Assembly: GCA_040905145.1 (NCBI GenBank)
Contig: JBBDSC010000144.1
Coordinates: 1 to 5,683 of the forward strand
DNA length: 5,683 nt
Source: DATGMS01 sp040905145
GTDB lineage: Bacteria; Bacteroidota; Bacteroidia; Cytophagales; Cyclobacteriaceae
Direction: 5' to 3'
Shown: piece by piece, positions 1 to 5,683 of the stretch
How the letters are laid out: each line of letters begins with the position of its first letter
Numbering within the stretch: position 1 is the first letter of the stretch
Notes under the pieces: model-generated
What the model was told of the DNA's origin: nothing
Database searches by the model: none
The model's input: only the letters and a program-made list of their open reading frames with translations
Position numbers and translations under genes: made by a program

Positions 1-72
1 ATTTACAAAACCACGACAATTTAGTTTAACGCTAAGTCAGGAGTTCTGAATTTATTCTATCAATTTAGGGGA

Positions 73-1995
73 ATGCCCAGAAATACCCGCTTAAGCAGCC
101 TTGACCAATACCAATTATCACCGAGCGATTTGACAAAACCGAATGCTTATCACGGATATTCCGGGGGAATATTACAACCCAACTTTACCCGTCACTGGTC
201 AAATGCAACACATACAGAACAACCTAATTGGATTATAAATAATACGATCAATGAAGATGAAAGAGAACGTATAATGGGATATATTCGTGCACAATACCAG
301 TTCACTGATTGGTTATCTTTATCTGCAAGAGCAGGAACAGATTTTTATACTGACCGCCGACACATGCATGATGCTATAGGCACCCGGGTAAATCAAATTG
401 GCGGATTAAATGAAAATGTTCACCGGTTTAGGGAAGATAATATGGAAGTATTATTATCTGCAGACCGCACCATTACCCAAGATCTTAGTATAAGTGCAAG
501 CATTGGTGGAAATTATATGAGAGATTTTTTCAACAATATTGGTTATAACGGAAGTCGGATTTCCGTTCCTGGGTTGTATGTGATTAGCAATACCCAGGTT
601 CAAAACCCTGAATATGGTCTACAAGAGAGAGAAATTCAGTCAGTATTTGCTTTTGGGCAATTTAACTGGAAAAACTTCTGGTATATTGATTGGACCGTTA
701 GAAATGACTGGTCCTCCACGCTACCTGTTGAAAACAACTCTTTCCTTTATCCTTCATTAAGCTCGAATTTTGTTTGGAGTGACGCATTTGAAATTAGTAA
801 TGAGTTACTTTCTTATGGTTCATTAAGGGCCTCATGGGCTCAAGCAGGTAGTTCAGGAGATCCATATTTACTTACCGGCACTTACAGCCTTACCTTAAAT
901 CCCCAATTGGGGCAACCGGGAGCTCAATTTACCAATACTATACCGTTCAATGATTTGAAAAATGAATTGACCACCTCTTTAGAATTTGGTACAGATTTAA
1001 GATTCCTGGAAGGTAAGATTAGATTAGATGTAACCTATTACCATGCCAGTACCAAAAATCAAATACTTAATATTGCAGTAGCTCCATCTGCCGGATATTC
1101 TTCCAAAAGTGTAAATGCAGGGGAAATTCAAAATAGTGGCCTTGAACTAATGTTAAATGCCTCACCAATAAGTAATAGTAATCTTTTTTGGGACATTTCT
1201 TTAAACTTTGCCAGAAACAGAAATAAAGTAATATCCCTTACTGAGGGTGTTGATCGTTTCCTTCTTGGAAATGCCAGGAACGTTAATGTTTTTGCAGATC
1301 CGGGCCAGCCTTATGGTGCAATTTATACTCCTAATGCCAGGTGGCTCAGGGATGATCAGGGAAATCGATTGATAGGCCCGGATGGCCTTCCCATTAAGGA
1401 AAGAGGAGAATTCCTTATAGGAAATGCCATGCCAAATTGGGTTGGAGGTATTTCTAACACCCTGACTTATAAGGGTATTTCCCTCTCCGCATTAATTGAC
1501 GTACGAAATGGTGGGGATTTATTTTCGCTATCGAATGTCTATGAGGCCATTTATGGTACCACTAAAGCAACCCTGCAGGGAAGAGATGGGACTTATGTGG
1601 CTGAAGGAGTTATGGCAGAGCAAAATACAGAAGGAGAATGGATTTCAACAGGGCAGCCAAATAATCTTCAAATCCAGGCTGAAGATTACTGGAATCACGT
1701 GGTGCCCGGAGAAGGAAATGCGGTTTCGGAGGAGTTTCTCAATAGCGCTACCTTTATGAAAATGCGGGAAATGCGTTTAGCTTACAGTTTTCCAATATCT
1801 ATTACCGATAGATTAGGGGTAAACCAACTTACCCTTGCCTTAATAGGCCAAAATCTTTTCTACTTCATTCGCAATACCGACGGTTTTTCGCCGGAGGCTG
1901 CAAATTTCAATGCTGGTGTTTCTTCGTTTGGTATAGAAGCAATGTCCTGGCCTTCCATGAGAACCTTGGGATTTAGCCTTCAGGTGGGATTTTAA
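73..1995 (+). CDS. SusC/RagA-type TonB-linked outer membrane protein, C-terminal barrel portion (5' end missing or broken)
   Basis: Outer-membrane porin that, with a SusD-type lid lipoprotein, imports glycans or other large nutrients using TonB energy. Visible are 640 residues of the barrel half. Family-like stretches are RNDWSSTLP (residues 210-218), a T-S-L-E-F-G-T-D segment followed by TYYHASTKNQIL (301-332), NAGEIQNSGLEL (348-359), GNAMPNWVGGISNT (450-463), FMKMREMRLAYSFP (561-574) and a C-terminal strand ending in Phe640, usual for outer-membrane barrels. Full SusC proteins are about 1000 residues; signal peptide, carboxypeptidase-like domain, TonB box and plug are absent. The ATG at 73 is probably not the true start: the open frame extends back to nt 25 and encodes N-L-F-Y-Q-F-R-G just before it, which resembles the region preceding MPRN in this family. 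A TAG at 22-24 then closes the frame. It could be a pseudogene, a frameshift or an edge artefact. The SusD-type gene follows after 48 bp. Family identity is certain; intactness is not. Confidence 0.9.
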   Translation: MPRNTRLSSLDQYQLSPSDLTKPNAYHGYSGGILQPNFTRHWSNATHTEQPNWIINNTINEDERERIMGYIRAQYQFTDWLSLSARAGTDFYTDRRHMHDAIGTRVNQIGGLNENVHRFREDNMEVLLSADRTITQDLSISASIGGNYMRDFFNNIGYNGSRISVPGLYVISNTQVQNPEYGLQEREIQSVFAFGQFNWKNFWYIDWTVRNDWSSTLPVENNSFLYPSLSSNFVWSDAFEISNELLSYGSLRASWAQAGSSGDPYLLTGTYSLTLNPQLGQPGAQFTNTIPFNDLKNELTTSLEFGTDLRFLEGKIRLDVTYYHASTKNQILNIAVAPSAGYSSKSVNAGEIQNSGLELMLNASPISNSNLFWDISLNFARNRNKVISLTEGVDRFLLGNARNVNVFADPGQPYGAIYTPNARWLRDDQGNRLIGPDGLPIKERGEFLIGNAMPNWVGGISNTLTYKGISLSALIDVRNGGDLFSLSNVYEAIYGTTKATLQGRDGTYVAEGVMAEQNTEGEWISTGQPNNLQIQAEDYWNHVVPGEGNAVSEEFLNSATFMKMREMRLAYSFPISITDRLGVNQLTLALIGQNLFYFIRNTDGFSPEAANFNAGVSSFGIEAMSWPSMRTLGFSLQVGF

Positions 1996-2043
1996 AGATA
2001 ACTTTAATTACAAATAAATTGGAAATGCTAAAACTTCTTATTT

Positions 2044-3594
2044 ATGAAAAATATAAAAAACATTTTATTTACGGCGTTTATGCCTTTATTTATGATTTTG
2101 TACGCCTGTACTGATCATTTTGAAGAATTAAATACACCACCGACTTCCGTTACGGTAATTGATCCTGCTTTTACCTTTAGTGAAGCAATCCGGGATGATA
2201 ATATTAGTTATAATTATGAGTGGATTAACAGCAGATTATTTGGAGGCTGGGCTCAGCATTGGGCAGATAATGATGAAGGAGATGGTATTCCTAATTACTA
2301 TGATCCACATCGACGCAACGATGATGAATTTTGGGTATGGACATACCAGACAGTACTGAAAAATCTGGAACGTACACAGGCACTACTACTTGATCAGACA
2401 GAAGGAGGTGAAACAGCTCCTGAAATTAGAAATAAACTGGCCATAACCAGGATCTATGAAGTGATTCCTTTTGAACGTTTAACAGCAGGAGTAGGCGATA
2501 TTCCGTTTTCCGAAGGCGCCAAAGGCATGGAGGGTTTTGTTACTCCGATTTATGATCTTCAATCTGAAATTTATCCGGCTTTGCTAACACAATTGAATGT
2601 AAATATAGAGAGACTCGACCCTAGTGATATAAGCTTTGGTAATGCAGATCTCATTTATCAGGGGAATGTAGATAGCTGGATTCGCTTTGGAAATTCAATT
2701 AAGCTCAGAACCGCCATGCGTATGCGCAGTGCTGACCCTGTAGCTGCACAGGAAGCAGTTACTCAAGCCATGCAATCCCCCTTAATTTCCAGCCATGGCC
2801 AGTCTGCCATGCTTGCTACAGTTGCCAACATGGGGCCAGGAGAAAATGCGCATCCCATTACCAGAGAAATGCGTCAACCGGCTGATAAGTCCCGGCCGGG
2901 AAAACAATTAGTAGACATGCTCAAGGAAAAAAATGATCCCCGTCTTACCTTAATTGTTGAGCCAACAGAAGCCTCAAAGAAAATTTTTGACCAAACCGGT
3001 GATCTTAGTGACCTGGAATATATAGGTATACAACCAAATATGACCTCTGAACAATATGATAATATGGATTTAGAAAAAAGGTCTTTTGTAGCGTTAGATG
3101 TTTGGGCAAATGAAGACAGATCTGTTCCCGTTCATATTTTAACTTATGCTGAAGTTTTATTTCTCCAGGCAGAAGCAGCTTTAATGGGATGGGGTGGAAC
3201 TGAAGCTGATGCTCAAACTTTTTATGAAGATGGAATTCGTGCAGCACTTATTATGGAACCTTACAATATCACCGATATTACCGTAATTGAGAATTATGTG
3301 GCTTCCCAAACCCCTTTGACTGGCACCTTTGAGGATATGTTAGCACAAATTATGGAACAAAAGTACATTACCCTGTTTAGCAGGGGGATGGAAGCCTATT
3401 ATGAATGGAGAAGAACAGGATATCCGATACTTGATCCTGGAACCAGAACAAATAATTCTACCAATGGACAAATTCCCAGACGGGCTTATTATCATCAGCA
3501 AGAACAATCTTTGAACCGTGAAAATTTCCAGACAGCAGTTTCCAGGCAAGGCGAGGATCACCCGCTAACCAGCATGTGGATTGATCCGGAATAA
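2044..3594 (+). CDS. SusD/RagB-family nutrient-binding outer membrane lipoprotein (SusD-like_2 type)
   Basis: Surface lipoprotein that binds the ligand and closes over the SusC-type barrel. The 516-residue length is usual for the family. The N-terminus has Lys2/Lys5, a hydrophobic stretch (about residues 7-20) and a lipobox L-Y-A-C with Cys22 as the lipidation site. Acidic residues soon after it (D24, E27, E28) would fit a Bacteroidota surface-export signal (inference). The opening FEELNTPPTSV (26-36) is typical of SusD-like_2 proteins. Other family stretches are YQGNVDSWIRFGNSIKLRTA (205-224), ILTYAEVLFLQAEAALMGW (365-383), QKYITLFSRGMEAYYEWRRT (439-458) and the C-terminal N-x-x-N-F-x-x-A and M-W-I-D segments (about 491-514). 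The start at 2044 is preferred because it directly gives the signal peptide; the ATG at 2025 is in another frame. The gene lies 48 bp after the SusC-type gene with no clear terminator between them, so one transcript is likely. The ligand cannot be read from sequence. The gene looks intact. Confidence 0.96.
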   Translation: MKNIKNILFTAFMPLFMILYACTDHFEELNTPPTSVTVIDPAFTFSEAIRDDNISYNYEWINSRLFGGWAQHWADNDEGDGIPNYYDPHRRNDDEFWVWTYQTVLKNLERTQALLLDQTEGGETAPEIRNKLAITRIYEVIPFERLTAGVGDIPFSEGAKGMEGFVTPIYDLQSEIYPALLTQLNVNIERLDPSDISFGNADLIYQGNVDSWIRFGNSIKLRTAMRMRSADPVAAQEAVTQAMQSPLISSHGQSAMLATVANMGPGENAHPITREMRQPADKSRPGKQLVDMLKEKNDPRLTLIVEPTEASKKIFDQTGDLSDLEYIGIQPNMTSEQYDNMDLEKRSFVALDVWANEDRSVPVHILTYAEVLFLQAEAALMGWGGTEADAQTFYEDGIRAALIMEPYNITDITVIENYVASQTPLTGTFEDMLAQIMEQKYITLFSRGMEAYYEWRRTGYPILDPGTRTNNSTNGQIPRRAYYHQQEQSLNRENFQTAVSRQGEDHPLTSMWIDPE

Positions 3595-3687
3595 ATCATC
3601 TGAACTATTAAATACACTTCCAGGATAGATTTTTAATTTTTATTGAGATCATAAATCTTAGAGGTTTAGTTATTACCTAAAATCCGC

Positions 3688-3755
3688 AAACCTGTCAGGT
3701 TTTTGTTGATATTCAACCAACAACAAACTTTGAGTAGATGCAACCTGACAGGTTT
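3688..3755. repeat. Paired palindromes AACCTGNCAGGTT in inverted orientation
   Basis: AAACCTGTCAGGTT (3688-3701) and AACCTGACAGGTTT (3742-3755) are perfect 14-nt reverse complements. Each copy also contains a 13-nt palindrome with an odd central base (AACCTG-N-CAGGTT). Further inside, TTTGTTG (3702-3708) pairs with CAACAAA (3721-3727), so the whole 68 nt can fold into a long hairpin with internal loops. A T-run (3753-3757) overlaps and follows the right arm, so on the + strand it could serve as a factor-independent terminator for the susCD-type transcript. The alternatives are a REP-like extragenic repeat or a protein-binding site. From memory, similar ACCTGTCAGGT palindromes recur in flavobacterial spacers; I could not check this. 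Confidence 0.75.
3702..3732 (+). promoter_or_regulatory. Weak candidate Bacteroidota-type promoter
   Basis: TTTG at 3702-3705 is followed after 19 nt by AAACTTTG at 3725-3732. The Bacteroidota housekeeping pattern is TTTG near -33 and TAnnTTTG near -7 with about 19-21 nt between them, so this has the right spacing and one mismatch (A for the first T). It would start transcription near 3738, about 160 nt before the ATG at 3897, inside the paired palindrome. In AT-rich DNA such matches arise easily by chance. Confidence 0.2.
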
Positions 3756-3896
3756 TTACACTTTCTTAATCAGTTGGTTAAAGGATTTTGTTGCGAAATT
3801 TAGCTATTGTTAAAATTTATTGGCATTTAAAGAATTGATATTAATTGTTCTGGTAAAAATCAACCCTTACAAATTCACTATTTAATGTAAAAAACT

Positions 3897-5294
3897 ATGA
3901 TTGAGCAAAAATTAAAAGAAGGTGGACGTCGTGATTTTCTGAAAAAAGCAGGATTGGGTGGCTTAAGCTTTGCAGGTTTAACCACTTATTCTATAGAAGA
4001 TCAGTTAGCCCATATTACCCAAAAAGTGAATAAAAATTCAGGTCCTTCTGATCTGAAGATTACTGATTTGAGAATTGCTGAAATCGGCGGAGATGTGGCC
4101 TTCCGGACACCAATTATCCGGATTTATACCAATCAGGGAATAATGGGCCATGGAGATGTTAGAGATGGTGCTGCTAAAGAATACGCACTATTTTTAAAAA
4201 GCCGTCTTTTAGGAGAAAATCCCTGTAATGTAGAAAGATTGTTTAAAAAACTACAGCAATTTGGCCACCATGGCCGACAAGGTGGTGGTGTTTCAGGGGT
4301 GGAGATGGCTTTATGGGACCTGGCCGGAAAGGCCTATAATGTTCCTGTTTTTCAAATGCTTGGTGGTAAATATCGGGATCAAGTACGCCTGTATGCTGAT
4401 ACAGATTCTTCCAGTGACCCTCAGGAATTCGCCAGGCGAATGAAGGAAAGAGTAAATCAGGGATATACCGCATTAAAAATGGATCTCGGCATAGGTGTAC
4501 TTAGGAATCAACCCGGTATGCTGGTGAATTCACCCTATCAGGAAAATGGCCCCTGGCAACATGAATATCGTAACTACAATCAGACCAAACACCCCTTTAC
4601 AGGAGTACAGATTACTGAAAAAGGAATAGAAAGGATGATGGAATTCCTGGATGTTATGAGATCAACTATAGGATATGATATTCCTTTGGGCGTGGATCAC
4701 TGGGGGCATTTTAGCGTTGAAGAAGCCATTAAACTCTGCAGGGCAGCGGAAAAATATAATTTAGCTTATGCCGAAGATCTTATTCCATGGCAATACACCG
4801 ACCAATGGAGAGAAATAACAATGTCAACAACTACACCTACTTTAACGGGTGAAGACATTTTCGCACTCGAAGGCGGGTTTAAAGAGTTGATTGACAAACG
4901 TGCTGTAAACATCGTCCATCCTGATCCAAACACTGCAGGAGGCATCCTTGAAACCAAAAGAATAGGTGATTATGCGACACTTCATGGTATTGGTTTTATG
5001 CACCACCATGCGGCAAGTCCTATTTCTTTCCTAGGATCAGTGCATAGTGCGGCTGCTACTGAAAACTTTTTATGGTTGGAACACCATGCAGTTGACAATA
5101 AAGACTGGGAAAGCCTGGTGACAGGGATATCCCCTATTGTAGAAAACGGTTATGTTAAGGTACCGGATAAGCCAGGTTTAGGGATTGAAATAAATGAAGA
5201 AATGGTAAAAAAATACCTTATTGAAGGAGAGGAATTCTTTGCACCAACCCCTGAATGGAATGAGATCAGGTCTAATGACAGGCTATGGAGCTAA
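3897..5294 (+). CDS. Tat-signal enolase-superfamily protein (mandelate racemase/muconate lactonizing type; probable sugar-acid dehydratase)
   Basis: Members of this superfamily remove the proton next to a carboxylate on a Mg-bound acid sugar, giving dehydration or epimerisation. The 465 residues begin with a twin-arginine motif RRDFLKK (11-17) and a short apolar stretch (18-30), so export to the periplasm is predicted; no clear signal-peptidase site is visible. The N-terminal capping domain spans about 53-160 and includes ALWDLAGKA (138-146) and LGGKYRD (155-161). The barrel follows with K194-x-D196, likely metal ligands D267 (in VDHWGH), E293 (in YAEDL) and E319 (in TGED), D343 (in HPDPNTAGG) paired with a His in the H369-H371 run as the probable His-Asp base, and E395 on the last strand. 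A loop at about 200-240 sits between the second and third barrel strands. The start at 3897 gives the Tat signal directly; the ATG at 3885 is followed at once by a stop. The exact substrate is unknown: it resembles galactonate- or mannonate-dehydratase relatives, not a classical mandelate racemase. The gene looks intact. Confidence 0.93.
   Translation: MIEQKLKEGGRRDFLKKAGLGGLSFAGLTTYSIEDQLAHITQKVNKNSGPSDLKITDLRIAEIGGDVAFRTPIIRIYTNQGIMGHGDVRDGAAKEYALFLKSRLLGENPCNVERLFKKLQQFGHHGRQGGGVSGVEMALWDLAGKAYNVPVFQMLGGKYRDQVRLYADTDSSSDPQEFARRMKERVNQGYTALKMDLGIGVLRNQPGMLVNSPYQENGPWQHEYRNYNQTKHPFTGVQITEKGIERMMEFLDVMRSTIGYDIPLGVDHWGHFSVEEAIKLCRAAEKYNLAYAEDLIPWQYTDQWREITMSTTTPTLTGEDIFALEGGFKELIDKRAVNIVHPDPNTAGGILETKRIGDYATLHGIGFMHHHAASPISFLGSVHSAAATENFLWLEHHAVDNKDWESLVTGISPIVENGYVKVPDKPGLGIEINEEMVKKYLIEGEEFFAPTPEWNEIRSNDRLWS
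3927..3986 (+). other. Twin-arginine (Tat) signal region of the enolase-superfamily protein
   Basis: Codons 11-30 encode R-R-D-F-L-K-K followed by a Gly/Ala/Leu-rich, weakly hydrophobic stretch (AGLGGLSFAGLTT, 18-30). This fits the S/T-R-R-x-F-L-K pattern except that Gly replaces Ser/Thr before the arginines. Low hydrophobicity and no adjacent Cys argue for Tat rather than Sec or lipoprotein export. No A-x-A cleavage site is evident, so the protein may stay anchored or be cleaved further in (inference). Confidence 0.75.
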
Positions 5295-5528
5295 ATTGGG
5301 AATTTATTTATTCTATTCATGTGTTTAACTTTTGATTTTTTTAAGGCCACATGAAATCGAGCATGTCGAGAGCGAAAAAAGGAGAATGATACTTCAACTT
5401 GATCGATTTCATGTGGCCATCCTTTGACCGGAAGTTGGATTGATTCGGAAAGATATATTTTTTCGATTTACTCAGTTTTTCGTAAAAACCGAAATAGAAA
5501 AGCAAAATTGTGGAATCAAATTCCCAAT
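5295..5528. repeat. 11-bp inverted repeat bracketing the 3' spacer element
   Basis: ATTGGGAATTT (5295-5305), starting on the base right after the stop codon of the enolase-superfamily gene, is the exact reverse complement of AAATTCCCAAT (5518-5528). The 234-bp interval holds the 16-bp inverted repeat near its middle. That arrangement is what a small non-autonomous element with terminal inverted repeats could look like. I see no convincing target-site duplication outside the arms (AA on the left, ACCTG on the right), and an 11-bp match in AT-rich DNA can be accidental. Confidence 0.35.
5345..5418. repeat. Perfect 16-bp inverted repeat with 42-nt loop
   Basis: GGCCACATGAAATCGA (5345-5360) is the exact reverse complement of TCGATTTCATGTGGCC (5403-5418). 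The loop (5361-5402) contains the palindrome TCAACTTGA (5394-5402), and TCGA at 5357-5360 and 5366-5369 can form a competing small stem. The stem is far more GC-rich than its surroundings. It begins 50 bp after the stop codon at 5292-5294, so it could help end or stabilise that transcript. No T-run follows the right arm, and the minus-strand exit has an A-run, so a classical intrinsic terminator is not supported in either direction. A REP-like or MITE-like extragenic repeat is an alternative. Confidence 0.8.
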
Positions 5529-5683
5529 ACCTGTTAATTTATGTCTATTTATCTGCGAATATGGGCTGGAAAGGTGCTCTTAACTTACTCGAAAATTAAT
5601 CATGAACGGTATTTCCTTTTCGCTTTTATCGAAAATTCTTTATCCGCCCTATTTATTTGGCAATATCAGGATAAATCAACTAA

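Larger units (their letters stand above)
3595..3896. other. 302-bp AT-rich intergenic spacer
   Basis: This spacer separates the susCD-type pair from the enolase-superfamily gene and is long compared with the 48-bp gap inside the pair. I see no open frame of note and no tRNA-like structure. It contains the double palindrome at 3688-3755, a weak promoter candidate at 3702-3732 and an imperfect palindrome TTAATC-N4-GGTTAA at 3766-3781. An AT-only stem (AGATTT 3627-3632 with AAATCT 3653-3658) is too weak to call. The length and contents suggest that the downstream gene may have its own transcription start. Confidence 0.6.
5295..5683. other. 389-bp AT-rich region without a confident gene
   Basis: This region follows the enolase-superfamily gene to the right edge. 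It contains the nested inverted repeats described separately, a small AT-rich hairpin GTTTTT-CGT-AAAAAC (5475-5489) and a 9-nt direct repeat TCGAAAATT (5589-5597 and 5629-5637). Two frames are open to the edge: from ATG 5541 (47 codons) and ATG 5602 (27 codons). Neither gives a recognisable protein, and frames of this length are expected now and then in such AT-rich DNA. One could be the start of a gene beyond the window. Confidence 0.55.

Noticed and set aside
1496..1759. Plus-strand 87-codon frame inside the SusC-type gene
   Set aside because: The main frame carries clear SusC barrel stretches on both sides and through it; the alternative peptide has no recognisable features.
3005..3247. 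Minus-strand open frame of about 80 codons inside the SusD-type gene
   Set aside because: It lies wholly within a gene whose + frame matches its family along its length, and the peptide is low in complexity with no known motif. It is a shadow frame.
3627..3658. AGATTT/AAATCT inverted pair after the SusD-type gene as a terminator
   Set aside because: The six-base stem is nearly all A/T with a 20-nt loop; it is too weak, and such pairs are expected in AT-rich spacers.
3766..3781. TTAATC-N4-GGTTAA as a regulator operator
   Set aside because: It has one mismatch in a six-base AT-rich half-site and no matching second site or nearby regulator gene. Chance is the simpler explanation.
4243..4473. 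Overlapping frames on both strands in the enolase-superfamily gene
   Set aside because: This region encodes conserved capping-domain and barrel sequence in the main frame (ALWDLAGKA, LGGKYRD), so the others are by-products.
5475..5489. GTTTTT-CGT-AAAAAC hairpin as a terminator
   Set aside because: The stem is A/T apart from one pair, no T-run follows, and it lies about 180 bp beyond the stop codon of the last gene.
5589..5637. TCGAAAATT direct repeat (5589-5597 and 5629-5637) as a CRISPR or iteron array
   Set aside because: There are only two 9-nt copies, 40 bp apart, with no third unit and no associated gene.

Overview
The window looks like a piece of a Bacteroidota genome, most likely a flavobacterium. 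Three things point that way: AT-rich DNA, an adjacent SusC-type/SusD-type pair (the outer-membrane glycan or nutrient uptake pair typical of this phylum), and no Shine-Dalgarno-like sequence in front of the clear starts. All three recognisable genes lie on the + strand. This is ordinary accessory catabolic territory. I found no CRISPR array, tRNA, rRNA, transposase or defence gene.

Layout: (1) nt 25-1995 encode the C-terminal beta-barrel part of a SusC/RagA-type TonB-linked porin. Its signal peptide, carboxypeptidase-like domain, TonB box and plug are not in the window. The frame is closed by a TAG at 22-24 although family-like sequence continues upstream of the first ATG, so the gene may be broken just at the left edge. 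(2) nt 2044-3594 encode a complete SusD-like lipoprotein of the SusD-like_2 type, 48 bp downstream and probably co-transcribed. (3) nt 3595-3896 are a 302-bp AT-rich spacer holding two palindromic copies of AACCTGNCAGGTT in inverted orientation and a weak candidate promoter. (4) nt 3897-5294 encode a complete enolase-superfamily protein (mandelate racemase/muconate lactonizing type, probably a sugar-acid dehydratase or epimerase) with a twin-arginine signal. (5) nt 5295-5683 have no confident gene. They contain a perfect 16-bp inverted repeat (5345-5360/5403-5418) nested within an 11-bp inverted repeat (5295-5305/5518-5528).

Working model (inference): the SusC/SusD pair captures and imports a carbohydrate or sugar-acid ligand across the outer membrane, and the Tat-exported enolase-superfamily enzyme dehydrates or epimerises an acid sugar in the periplasm. 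No glycoside hydrolase, polysaccharide lyase, sulfatase or regulator lies in the window, so the substrate cannot be named. The points most worth a second look are the apparent extracytoplasmic location of a normally cytoplasmic enzyme type, the interrupted SusC start, and the palindromic elements in both spacers.
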